Positions 1 to 11,291 of a stretch of DNA of 64,000 nucleotides are shown here, piece after piece; the first letter of the stretch is position 1, and each line of letters opens with the position of its first letter. The translations under genes and the position numbers were made by a program. The stretch comes from Deuterostichococcus epilithicus (Eukaryota > Chlorophyta > Trebouxiophyceae > Prasiolales > Stichococcaceae), in contig JAVTLE010000016.1 in the NCBI GenBank assembly GCA_033439295.1, positions 2,232,001 through 2,296,000 on the forward strand. The letters are read 5' to 3'. A model generated the notes under the pieces. That model was given only the letters and a program-made list of their open reading frames with translations, searched no databases and was not told the DNA's origin.

Positions 1-1197
1 TTCATGACCTGTGCAGACAAGCACGACTCTGAGACATGCCGTCACGCAAGAACGGCCATCGTAGCACTGTTCAGCAACTGTGTGTGCATGCATGCATCCT
101 TCGCCAGCTCAAGAGAAGGGGGACACCGATTTTGCATTGGACTTTGGTTTGAATGCTTCTTTCGGTGCCTGCAGATACACAGCACCCATAAGCTTGAAGC
201 GCCAATTTATGTCAGTGAATGAACAATTGCAATCATCACAGTGCCTGCTCTGATGGAGCCTTCATCAATTGCTCTACCATTTGGTCAACAAACCTGACGC
301 CTAGCAAACACTTCAGGACACCGCGTGTCTGCGCTCACCATGATGTCGCTCTTGAGCGTGGACGCGTCTACAAGTACGAACAGATGCTCGACGTGATATC
401 GGCAGCGGAAATGGCAGTCGTGCCCGTGAGCTGCTACTTACTGCGGCTTTCGGTGGGGCCTATGCAGCTCAGATAGTTCGAGCTCGAGGTGGGTAAACCC
501 TGAAATCCAGGAGGATGACGTGAAAAGCCCTAGGCGTGCTCTGCCTGCTGTGCACCCGCTTGCACACACGCACAGACCCAGCCTGTTTTGCAGACTCTAG
601 CAAATCGGAGCTCGCCATGTTGTCAGTGTCCTGAACCTTGCAGCGTCCGCGCAACCTTGATTGCCTGCAAGAAGCACCGCACGTACCGGAAGAAAATGCA
701 CAAAGAGGCGATCTCCTGCGCTAATACCAGATACACATCCATCATGAGGGAACTTACATATTAGCTTTCAGGAGCTTTGGCGGTTGCTCCATCTTTGCTG
801 AGACAAAGTGAGTCCAAAGACATCCCTTGCAGAAGGGCTTGTGCACGTCCATGTGCGAGTGAACGTGCTATGGCAAGAAGAGCTGGTGGTCTCATCATGT
901 ATCTATGTCATATCAAACACATACATCATGATTGTACCCTGAACAGGCCATATGCACCAGCATGGCAGCCGCGTCCGCATGTGACCCGCAGCGCTCGCGG
1001 CCGAAAGTCACACGGGGCTGCCGGGCAGCGCGGGCCAGACAGATATTTATACACAGGCGGGCTCGCAGCCACCTGCACTTCCGGCTGCGCCTGCGCCTGC
1101 GCCTCTTGGCGAGCACAGCCCGCTGCTGCAGCCATTGCTCGCCCTGCGGCTGTCAGCCTCGCTAGCGCCGGTGCTAGCCACAGCCACAGCCGCGTCA
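1..1197. other. No supported gene; 5' flank of the first gene
   Basis: Several short open frames occur on both strands, but none has a recognisable motif, a consistent splice chain or a signal peptide. GC content rises after about 950. The region probably holds intergenic sequence and the 5' untranslated region of the gene starting at 1198. Confidence 0.5.
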
Positions 1198-2591
1198 ATG
1201 CAGCACACGGGCGCGCAGCAGGCGTCAGCGCCAGCAGCCGAAGCTGACGGGACCCCGGCGGAGCATGGCGGCAGTGGTGGCAGCAGCAGCGACAGCAGCG
1301 ACAGCGGCGATGCCAGCAGCAGCAGTGAAGATGAGGAACACTTGGGCGCGACTCAAGATAGCTTGGACTCGGATGGCGAGCCACTTTCGCCGCAAAAGAA
1401 GATGCAGCGGAAGCTCCAGCGGTGGCGCGAGGTGAGACTGTGCACCAGCTGCAAGATGCCTCATCGTCGACTTCGTTTGTTCAGCCCGAGGAACTGCAGA
1501 CCTGTGGAACATGCATCCGGGTATGCAGAGCAGGGGAATGCTTGAAGGATTATTATTATTATTATCGTTCAACTGAATGGTACCACTCCAGTGATCTGCC
1601 AGCATTGCCTCGCTACAAACTGCCTTGTGTGTAGGCGGGCCCGTCAGAGGCGGCAAAGGCGTTTCTCAGCCCTGACCGCCCCAGAGAGACCGTGCACGTG
1701 CTCTTCTTCAGCAGCTCCCCTGCAAAGCGACAGTTGCTGCAGAAGAGCGCCACTGGCTGCTGCGACATCAGAACCTGGATCGCAGGCCCTGGGCGGGCCA
1801 GAGTCTCCCGCTACTCTGGCGCCCCAGAGGCTAAGGCACGGGACCAGCAGCTGCCGCGCGGGTGCATCGTGCGCCAATCACTGCTCCACTGCACGATCGT
1901 CGCCATGATGGTGTGCCCCGGCCCACGCTGGTGCAATGCCGCCACGCACATATGTGTACGCCCCGGCGATGGCGGCAGCAGGCAGGGCAGGTATGTCATG
2001 TTCCAGCAGATGCCGACGGGCGGCAGACCCGCCGCTCAGCAGCATGCAGCCGCTGGCCGCCGCGCCGCAGCATCTGGCCCTCCCATCCTACCAGCGCCGC
2101 CATGCCCAAGCAAGCGGCCGGAGCTGGTACGATACAGCTTCGTCGAGCTGACGGCTCAGTCAAGCCAGTGCGTCAGCAGCAGCAGGCGCTGCCGCCATGC
2201 TTTTTGTGCACATAGGACCGTTTCATTTTTTGTGCTTGCTGCCAGCAGGCGGATTCAGCTATTGAGTGCCATGCCATCGCGGTGGTTGTGTTCTAGCATA
2301 CCATGCCACCTGTTCAGAAGAAGCATCACTTACGCAGCGCTTTGCAATGGCGTAACCCAAAACACAAGCCCATCAGAAAGCACGGCATGGCAACGAATGT
2401 CAATCTTGCCATTTTGCCCACCCAAAACACAAGCCCGACAGAAAACACGACCAATCGGCTTGGTCAGAATTCAAAGTACAACTAGTGTGATCCATGCCGA
2501 GCTCGTGTGGCTCCACCCTCCTAATGCCGGGATAAAGCGTCGCGTGCAATCTGACAGTTCCCGCCGCAGCAACTGGCTAAAGAATGCATAG
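1198..2591 (+). CDS. Small paralogue of the 11.3-14.5 kb gene, unknown function
   Basis: Exon 1 runs from the ATG at 1198 to 1431 and encodes a Ser/Asp/Glu-rich acidic stretch followed by a basic patch (SPQKKMQRKLQRWRE). The donor GTGAG at 1432 and acceptor TAG at 1632-1634 join in phase 0 to exon 2, which opens with AGPSEAAKAFLSPDRPRE and SPAKRQ. The same exon boundary and motif occur in the reverse-strand gene at 11292-14504, so the two are inverted paralogues. The motif fits no family I know; the acidic plus basic layout suggests a nuclear protein (inference). The 3' end is uncertain. Exon 2 stays open to 2591, but the last 500 bases read like non-coding sequence, and a strong donor (GTATGT, 1991) could end the exon near 1990. 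It may be a truncated copy. Confidence 0.5.
1549..1565. repeat. ATT microsatellite
   Basis: About six ATT units lie inside the intron (1432-1634) of the first gene. It is a simple sequence repeat with no evident role. Confidence 0.9.
2354..2448. repeat. Two-copy 65-bp-period tandem repeat
   Basis: The core ACCCAAAACACAAGCCC followed by CAGAAA is seen at about 2354 and again at about 2419. It lies in the doubtful 3' part of the first gene, which supports the idea that this stretch is non-coding. Confidence 0.6.
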
Positions 2592-2703
2592 GCCCGCCCG
2601 TTCCTTTCACCACCAGCCCCCTTCCCCGCCATATTCAGCCAATTCTGGCTCCGTCCAGGCACTCGGGGCCACCGCTGGGAACGTGCAATCCCCTGCCGGG
2701 GCC

Positions 2704-5700
2704 TCACAGGGTGAATTTCCTGCAGGTCTCCTCGTCGCACAGGCACGGCCGGGTGCCGACTTTCTTCTCCAGCTCCTCCGTGGTGGTGTCGGGCATGTAA
2801 TCCAAAGTCAGCTCTTGACCGCGCGTAATGTCGGCGACCGCGTAGAAGACGATGCGCGTGAAGCCGTGGCGCTGGCGCACCTCCATCGACCGCACATTAG
2901 ATGCGCAGCTGTGGTTCATCAGCCTGTGCGGGACAGTGCACAGGTGCAGTCAGGCGAGTGTGCCATCATGAGAGGCCATGTTCGAATGCGGTGCACATTG
3001 GCGGCGCTGTTGTATCTGTACAGAGCCAGCGGTGGCATGAGGCACAGGCACTGCTATAGGAAAGGGCATCAGCCTGCAGCGCATGTTGGGCTGTGGTTCA
3101 TCAGCTAGCAACGACGTCACACGGCGCCTTGACAGCAGGGCATGCTGAGCACGGCAATGCCCTGATAGTGGACTGCCCAAAAGCGAACGGGTGCATGTGC
3201 CGCCGTCTTGCGCCTTTCAATCTTGCAAAACTGCCTAATCGGGCAAGCCCTGCACTCCATTTGCATGCCCGCAGAGCCAAGCTCAAGCAATGCCGGCCAG
3301 ACGCGACAGCAGCAGGCCCCGAACGGGGCCGGGGAAGCGCACTTGCACACGTTGGCAACGCGCGCGGCATCGACGGCAACGGCGGCGCCGCGGATGGCCG
3401 CCACCGGCCGCACCGCCCGGCTGTGCGCCTCCTCCTTCCGCACCAGCTGGCCCGGGAAGGTGAGCCCGAACATGTAGCAGTGGCGGCCGTCGGCTGCTTC
3501 GCGCGCCTCCTCTTCCCGCGCCGCCCGCTCGGCCAGGCTCAGGTACTCGCCTGCAGAGGCAGAGGGTTGACAGGGGTTGCGGCGTCTGGGGGTGCGTTCC
3601 CTGTAGAACTTCTCGGGTTGCTGCGGGCTGTGTCACGCGCGCAGCCTTGCTTGAGGGTTTAGGGTTCAGGGTACAGAGTTTGAGGGCGCGGCCGATCGAT
3701 GACAGCCGGCGGATGGCAAGACGGTGTGGCCCAGCCCGACATGAGGTGGAGGCTACGACGCGGTTCAGGTCCAGTTGGTTCCCCAAGCAGTAGGCCTGAA
3801 GACCACTGAAGTGGCCACGGCTGGCAGACTGCTGTCGTGCTTGGAGCAATGCATGCACGGACAGCAGCTCAGCAGAGCGCAGAAGCAGCTGCCGCTGACA
3901 GTATCGACTGTGCCTCACCGACATATTCGCCAAGCACGGCGCCGGCCGGGATCGGCTCCAGGGCGACCACCTGCCGGCATTGACACCCGAACCCACATCA
4001 TGCTCCTTCTGAAGATGCTCCGTTCGAACCAAATCGTTCAAGCTCCCGGAGAAGCAGGTGAAGCCAAGCGGTGGACACAGCGCGCATGGGGCATGTGCAT
4101 GCGTGAGGGTTGCGCCGCAGGCGGCCGCGACTCGGTACGGTCTGCACGCATCAGCCCCCCGAGAGCCTGAGACCCACCTGGTCGCCCAGCTCCTGCCTGC
4201 GGCCGGTGCAGGCGCGCACCAGCATGCGATACTGCGCCCCGCCATTTGCCGCGCCGCCCTGCCGTGCGGGCCACACGCAGTGCGTCAGCAAGCCTTTCCT
4301 CAGCAGCCGCCCGGCTGCCACGCTGAGCACTGGCTGAAGATGCTGGGGACTTTCAGGATCCACGACAGGCCCCAGACAGATTTTGAAGGGCAACCAGATC
4401 TCGAAATCCCAGCGCCCCATGCCCCCGACTTGCAAACCTCCAGGACAGTTTGTGCAGTGGGTGGAGGGGGCATCAGGCGCCCAGCAGGGCTGCGGGGAGG
4501 GCCGCACCCAGAGCAGCGCCGCAAGGCTGCCGCGCGGCGCGTTGCCGTCCCAGTGNCGCGGCGNCAGGTCGGCCACNCCCACATTGGGGCAGCCCGCCAG
4601 GCTCGCAGCGGCCGAGCTGGCCTGCGCGGCGGCGGCACAGCACAAACTCTGACTTGTTGGCGGTGGGGCTTGTGCCTTCGGTCCTGGTCCTGCCTCGGTT
4701 CGAGGCCAGGGTGTGAGAGAGTGTGGCTCTGACGCTGCCTCTCAAAGCCTCATCAAAAGGGTTCGAGTAGCAAATCGCAGGCTTTCAACCAGCAGTTTGG
4801 GCGTCAAATGCTACACCTGTGCCACCCGCATGCAGTTGCACCGGCCAGGATGCACACGGCACAGCGAGGACGCTTGCAGGACGGAATGCGGCACAATAAG
4901 CACCAGGTAGCGCCAGGTGCGGCGGCGCGCTGAGGCGTCGAAGAAGATGCGCGGCTCTGGGCGGGCTTCGGGCGGCAGCGCCTCCAGCTCGGCGTCGCTC
5001 GGCACCTGCTGCACCATCGACGCGCAGACCCTGCCTGCGAATCACAGAATCAGAGATTTCACATGATCTTCGATGGTTTATTGCATGTGTCTTCTGGCTG
5101 AGCCGCGCATTCTCTGGCTGAGGCCCCATGGCCTGTCATATGGCACATGCTGCACCATCAACGTGCGCAGGAACTCGTAAAGTCACCACGAGCTCAGTGT
5201 TTGCAAGTGGTTTCCTCTCGCTTGCAAGGCGTCACCGACATCGCCCCTGTCGCAGAGCAGCGGGATTGAGACAGAACAGATTGTAGGCTTTCGACGGTGG
5301 TCTGCAGAAGTGAGCCGAACGCTGCTGCGGTGCCATGCATGAGCCGGTACAGTCGCTATGGGGACACCAGAACCCATCTGCAGTGCTGAGCCGCATGTCT
5401 GCCAGGCCCAGGGAGCTTTTACAAATCAGCGGGAGCAGGGTGCACAAGGAGCATGAGCGTGGCGGAGCGGAGAGGAGGGGGTGTGGGGGGGTGGGGGGGG
5501 GGGACCAGGGCAAACCAATACCTCCCAGTTGAGCGTCCCACAGCTTCTGCCGTGCGTTCCGCTCGCTCTCCAGGATCTCCACCTCGAACACGCCCTGCCT
5601 GCAGTACTCTGCGGGACACAATCCGGGGCACTGGTCAGCACATGCACAGCATTCGGCGCGCTGCATGGTGGCTGGTTGGGTTGTGGTGTTGGTTTGTTTG

Positions 5701-8700
5701 CGATACGCAACGGTGGGATGCTGCGGCAAAGCCAGGATCTCGCGACTGTCAGGACCTCCAACACATCCGTTGCAAAGCCGGACACATCGACGCGAATCGT
5801 CAGGTCGCTCTTGGGGCACCGCTCGGCCCCGTGCAGAGCACTGCCCGAGGCAGCGAGCAGGCTTCCGCCGCGACTCGTGACTCCACGCCTTTCATCCCAC
5901 CGAGGAGGCGCCCGAGACATCGGCCTCACCGCTGAGGTTGCAGGCTGCCCAGGCCTCCCAGGCCTCGGCGTCGTCCTCGTCCTCGTCGCCGCCCGCCTGC
6001 GACGGCGGCGCAGCGGCCAGGCGCCCTGCCGCAGGCGTGCGGCGGTGACTGCGCCTGTGGCTGGAGGGCGGCGCCTCCGGCCACTCTGGCAGCTCCTCGT
6101 CGGCGTCCTGTACGCGCGCCGGGTGAGCCCCCCTGTAGGGGGTGGCCGGCGACGGCTCTCTGTCGCGCGGCGGCGCGCCGCCGGGCGGGCCGCGGCGCGC
6201 CGGGCGGCACGTAGATCGGCGCGGCGCCGGCGGCGGCTGTGTCCCCGCCGCCCCTCGACGCGGCNTGGCGGCTGCGGCCAACGGCGCCGCTGTGGCAGGC
6301 ACCGCTGCTCTGCGTGGCCGGAAGCGTGCTCGCGCCGGCGCTGGTGCTGCTGCCTGGGTGCAACAGCTTCCGCCGCTTGCCACCCTGCAAACACGGAGGT
6401 GTGACATGGTCCGCGCATCAACAGCACCCACGCTGGCATCAAAAAGCAGGCATGCAATCGACTTGGGGCCCCCTTCGAGAGGCCTGCCTCACAAACGCTT
6501 CATCTGTACTAAGTGAAACGGTGTTGGCCGCCGAGCCTTGGACCTCTCGGTCAGCTGATCTGATTCTGAGTGCCCTTCCCAGACTGGAACACCAATGCCT
6601 CACAAAGAGCGATTGAAACGTCAGAACGAGCGTTTGAAACGTCGGAAAAAGGCCCATTCCTGTTATCAGGGATGCACAAGATACAACGTTCATCTGGTTA
6701 GAGTAGCAACCTGAATGCTGCTGCAGATGTCAAGACCGCGCTGACGTATGACAGCACATGCGCACACATCGCATGGTCAGCCGGGCTCACCCCCGAGTTT
6801 GCTGCCACCTCGGGCCGAGCACTGCCCAACCCGCTGCGGCCGCCGCCAGCGGCGGCGATGCCGGCCGCCCCGCCGCCGCGGACGCCGCCGCCAGCGCCGC
6901 GCTCCAGTGTGACGTGGATGCACGGGTCGCGCGGCCGCAGCGTCAGCCTGACGACATCGCCAGGCGCCGCAGGGTTGGCCCCCGCCCACAGCTGCCAGGC
7001 GACTGTGTGGCCGAGCGTGCCTCGGCTGGGCCTGCGGCGCATTTGCAACCTTGACACTGGTAACGTCCAACTGAGGTTCGCTCCCGTGGGTTCAGCAGCG
7101 GCGTGTGCGAGTCAGGTACAGGCATGGCTAGCCCGACTGCTCGATTGGGTGTGCAGAGTCATGAGCGCAGAAGGCCAGGGAGGAACGCCCCTTCCATGCA
7201 TGCTGGCAGGCCCTCTGTGCATCGCCGCGTGGCAAAGCCGCTGCTCACCGTGGCGACTGGTGGTACGTCAGAAACACCCGAGGGCCTTCGTCCAGCGTCG
7301 CAGGAATTTCCTCGTGAACCCACTTTGGGTCCCCTGCACCCCAAGAGCCGAACACAATGCAGGCGTGAGGGGAAGACGACCCGACCTGTTGTTCGACTGC
7401 TGCTCCGTGCATTGACAATGGCAGTGGCATGGCGCACAAGGCAGCTGCCACAGAGCCCTTGGATGTGGCGCAATGCGCAGATGGAGGACGGCACCTTGCT
7501 GCAGGGGGGCCCGGGGCAGGATCTGTGTAGCCATGTCCTCGGTGACGGTCACAAAGCGCTCCCACCTCGCCGGCTCCGCAGTCAGCTCCTGCACATACCC
7601 CACAGGGTGCTGTGAGGCGCACCAGACAGGATGCGCAGGCGCTGCGCTGGTTGCGGCGTACCTGCAACGTGTCCGCATTGCCTCCAGACGTTTCCGCACC
7701 TTGTGGCGGCAGGGCAGAAACACTGGATCGAGCGCACCAGATGCTCACCTTACAGGCGACAAGCTCGACAGCAGCACTGCCCTCTCCGGCGGCTACCTGC
7801 CTGGCGGCCCGCTGCGCATCCGAGTTGGCGCTCGACTGACGCAGCAGCCTGCGACGGGCACCGGCCGCTGCCGCCGGGCCCAGGCCTGCCACCGCTGCCG
7901 CCCCTGCCGGCTGATGCGCAGTGGCCGGCCACGCCGCGGCGGCGCCTGCTGCGGGCACCACTTCTCCCACCGCCTCTACCGCTGCTGCAGCCGCTGGCGG
8001 CCCTGCTGCTGCTGATGGCGCTGCTGTGTCAAGCCGCATGGCCAGGCCATCAGATGCCACCGGCGGCAGCAGCAGCGCAAGCGCCGCGAGCGCCCCTCGT
8101 GCCGCAGACTCCGGTGGCACGGGCAGAGCCGCTGCGGCTCCGGCACCAGCCACTGCCGCCGGCGGTGCTGCTGCTGCTGTCTCTGGGGGCGCTGCTGCAA
8201 ACGGATCGCCTGGCACCAGCGCCACATGCAGCCTGCATCGCCACACAGCACACGTTGTCGACCGCTCACATTGGCAGACTCATTGGTGAAACTATCACTG
8301 CTGAAATCTGCAAGCTGATACGGATAAAGCAGGTGGGACAGAAGGCTGCTGCCTCGCGAGCTGCTGCTCAAGCACAGATGGAGGCTGCCAACCAATCAAC
8401 CCCCTCGAGAATCAAACCCATAGTGCCTGCACGATACGGAGGCTGTGACGTACCTGTCGCAGTCGCTGCTGAGGCGCGCAAAGCGCACGCTGTGCATGCG
8501 CGGGTCGCCCTGCAGCGCTGCCGCCACCTCGGCCCAGCCCGCCTGGGCGTACCAACGCCCCTCCTTGGGCGCATCGTTGAAGAAGCTGGCCTGCCGCACC
8601 GGCACTGGCCAATGCTCAGTGCCTCGCCCTTTGCAGATGGGGATCAGTTGCGGATGAGGATCTTGACGGGTGCATGGTAGCAGGCCAGTGGCCTCTGCTG

Positions 8701-10731
8701 CGGCGGCAGTGGCTAGACGGCTGTGCAAAGCGCGCTGCCCGCGTCCGCAGGCTTGGGCGCAGTGTGCGAGTCCACTGAGCCTGTCCTGCATGCCACTGAT
8801 CAAAGTCACTCACCTCCAGGACGACTCTGTAGTCGCAGGCGACCACCACCAGGGTGACCGCCCGCCTGGCAATGTACAGTCGCCCCCAACGCTCGCCGCT
8901 GTCGCCCGGCTCGCCGACCTCTGAGTCGCTCCCGCATTCGACGCTGGAGGCGGCGCCCGCATCAAACAGCTGGTCCGCCGGCAGCAGCTGCCCGGAGAAC
9001 AGCGCCGCGGTGGCCGAGGTGTTGTGCATGATGGACATGGGCTCGTTGTCACCGGCGCAGAATGGCGCGTCCACAAAGGCGAGCGCCTGGGTTGCAGAAC
9101 AAATGCTCTTGGTCCAGTAGATGAAGAATCCTTGAAACAGGCACTGCTGTCTTGAAGAATCAGAGCCATGAGCTTTATCAAAAGAGCTGTCCTTCAGTCC
9201 CACACGTTTGCATGTCTTGCACTTCAGAGTATGGGCGTCAACCCCACAGGGGAGGATGAGCTCCTCTTACAGAGTATGTATCATTACCAGGTGCGGCCAG
9301 CATGGAGCTGGAGCGTGTGGGAGCAAAGCGCGATTGGGCTCAGCAGCTGGCAAGACGCACCTGGGGAAAGGGGTCCGGAGGCAGCAGCGCCGACTCGCTC
9401 TGGACGTGCGCCCACCGCGGCGGGGGCGAGCCGGCCGTGTCGGCGACAGTCTCGTGGCCTGTGGAGGCGACACTGGCGGACAGCGCCGCGGCGCAGGCGG
9501 CCTGCCGCTGCTTCCCCTGCGCGCCGGCGGCGGTCACGATGGCATCGAGGCACCACCGCTTGGCGGCTGGCTGCATGCCGGCGGTTGGGCCGCCGCCTGC
9601 CGGTGCCAATGCCAATGCCGCCCCATGCTCAGTTTTGGGCGGCGCGGCCACCCGCTGCCTGACCCGCTGCCTGAGCCGCCGCGCATCTGCTGCGGCGTCA
9701 GAGCCGGCGCGGCCCCTGCGGCTGTCGCCCTCAACGGCCGGGCCGTCGGCAGGCGTCGCAAGGGCCACATGCAGGTGGTCAGGTTTCCAGCAGGTGGACA
9801 GCACGATGCGGTCCCGCCTGCCGAGGCCGGCGGCGGCGAGGAAGTCTGGCAGGCCGCCTGTGCTGCGCAGGAGCTCGTCGGCCTTGAACTTGACGCGCCG
9901 CCGCGTGCCGCTGGCGGCTATCAGCAGATATGCGCCCCCCTTCGTGCAGCCCGGGCCTAGCAGCGCTCTCGCATGTTTGGAGGGCACCCACAGCTCGGGC
10001 TGCGTCAGCTTGCCGGGGGGGACAGACAGCTGCACCACGGCGCGGCGGACGAGGGAGCAGCCGTTGGCCACGCCCGACGCCGCCGTGACGCCGGCCGCCA
10101 CTGACGCCTCCACCGTGCCGGCTGCCGCTGCACCGTCTGCGGCGGACGCCGCCATGATGCCGGCCGCCACCGTTCCTGCTGCCGCCATGTCGCCTGCAGC
10201 CGCTGCAGCGTCGGCTGCGGCTGGCACGGCCGCTGCAGCAGGCGCTGCGGCTGCTTCGAGCCGAGGGCGGGCCGGCAGCTCCGCCGCAGGCAACGATGCG
10301 CGCCGCCAATGCCCGACCCCCGCCCACCCGCCAGGCGGCTCGCTGATGTCGTACCGTTGCCGCCAGCCTGACGCCGGGCAGTCGCCAGAACTCTCCCAAG
10401 CATCTTTGGCCCCGCCCCCCAGCTGCTCGCCCTCCTTGGAGGCCTTCCCGCCTTCCTCAGACTCTGCTTGCCCGCCAGACAGCTCGCCCGACTCGAGGCT
10501 ACTGCCCTCAGCCGCCCGCGGCCCCTCCTCGTCGACCAACTCCCCTTCCTCGTCCGCCGACGACTCCTCCGGCGACTCGCTGTTCGGGACGAACAGCGAG
10601 CCGCTGGTCGGCCCCGAGGAGGCGGCGGCGACGGTCTCCGCTGATGACTCGGAGGCCCAGGCTGGCTCCTGGGGTTTCGCCCATAAATCATTTTTTTGTT
10701 CTTCAGGGACAGGCCTGCAGATACTGGGCAT
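2704..10731 (-). CDS. SET-domain histone lysine methyltransferase, 13 exons
   Basis: Predicted protein of about 1,411 aa. Exons by hand: 10731-9361, 9086-8814, 8590-8454, 8232-7749, 7609-7495, 7056-6791, 6384-5930, 5608-5522, 5034-4904, 4621-4178, 3970-3919, 3550-3349, 2923-2704. Every junction except one keeps codon phase. The SET domain fills the last 160 residues: PIPAGAVLGEYVGE, HCYMFGL, the AdoMet/active-site LMNHSCASNV, then ELTLDY and a post-SET CLCDEETCRKF. This supports S-adenosylmethionine-dependent lysine methylation, probably of histones; the target lysine cannot be read. The classical nine-Cys pre-SET cluster is not seen. Residues 1-230 are acidic and Ala-rich. Residues about 230-330 (from RRAVVQLSVPPGK, including LWVPSKHARALL) look B3-like, which is inference. 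Exon 7 is one base out of frame around an N at 6265, probably an assembly error. It might belong to a lineage-specific SET class. Confidence 0.88.
3070..3106. repeat. Intronic copy of the NHSC exon boundary
   Basis: The last SET intron holds GCTGTGGTTCATCAGC at about 3090-3105. This copies the sequence at 2908-2923, where the final exon begins (LMNHS on the reverse strand). It looks like a small, decayed exon-edge duplication. Confidence 0.5.
3650..3672. repeat. Short telomere-type motif in SET-gene intron
   Basis: GGGTTTAGGGTTCAGGG is a one-and-a-half unit match to plant-type TTTAGGG. It lies in the intron between the exons at 3970-3919 and 3550-3349, about 100 bases upstream of the acceptor. 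Confidence 0.6.
4555..4577. other. Three undetermined bases in a SET-gene exon
   Basis: Three single N bases lie within 23 bases of GC-rich coding sequence. The frame stays open through them, so they look like base-call uncertainty and not indels. Confidence 0.95.
5476..5503. repeat. G-rich homopolymer-like tract
   Basis: This run of G broken by single T bases lies in the intron between SET-gene exons 8 and 9. On the coding strand it is a pyrimidine-rich C tract. It could form a quadruplex on the plus strand (inference). Confidence 0.8.
6265..6265. other. N that probably marks an extra base
   Basis: Exon 7 of the SET gene (6384-5930) enters in phase 0, but its downstream reading frame (acidic, DEDEDDAEAW near the end) is offset by one. 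Treating this N as a spurious base makes the exon 454 nt and restores phase with exon 8. Confidence 0.6.
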
Positions 10732-11291
10732 CTGGCCATGCGCAGGGCGCCATCAACAGGCCTGCAACTGGATTCTCTAGCAAGGCACAATACCGCTCGT
10801 TGGATAACCAAAGCGGCCGGCGAGAACTCGGCATCACGGTCGTCATCAGCAGCTGTCCACTGCGTTTTGCTGACGTGTTGCTCGACACGGCTTGGTGACC
10901 AGCCAAGGCAAACCGAGACCGACTTGCTGCGACAGCTTGCTTTAATCAAGAAACCAGAGTCAGGCACGTCTGCCCCTCACCCGGGTTGGGAGGGCTTCCG
11001 CCGCAACGGGGCGCGGCAGCTGCGGCGGCTCGGCCCGGGGCGTGCGGCCGCCGCTGCGCCTGCGCTTGACGCGCGGCCATGCCAGCTCAGGCGCCAGCGG
11101 CGGCGTGCGCAGCGGCATGAGGCGCCCGCCTGTTGGGACAAAGCAGGCCTGCTGAGTTTCGGAGCTCGTGTTTCGGAGCTCCTGACTGGCAGAAGCCGAA
11201 TGAGAAGCCAAGACAGCAAGGGCAGGCAGCAGGCACTCTGGTTCGGGAGCATCAACATGGACAAGAGAGGTGGCTCGGTGAAGCGATTTTG
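10732..11291. other. Intergenic spacer between two reverse-strand genes
   Basis: This 560 bp separates the stop at 11292 from the ATG of the SET gene at 10731. I see no conserved gene; it should contain the SET promoter and the upstream gene's 3' end. Confidence 0.6.

Noticed and set aside
5481-6404. 307-codon + strand frame with Gly-rich start
   Set aside because: It begins in the G-rich intron tract and runs antisense to SET-gene exons; composition only.
7245-8246. Whole 333-codon reverse frame as one exon
   Set aside because: Only the part 8232-7749 is used; splice sites there keep phase with neighbours, and the remainder loses protein-like character.
9302-10780. 492-codon open frame on the + strand
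   Set aside because: It is antisense to exon 1 of the SET gene; the reverse-strand frame has the ATG, a splice donor and downstream phase-matched exons.
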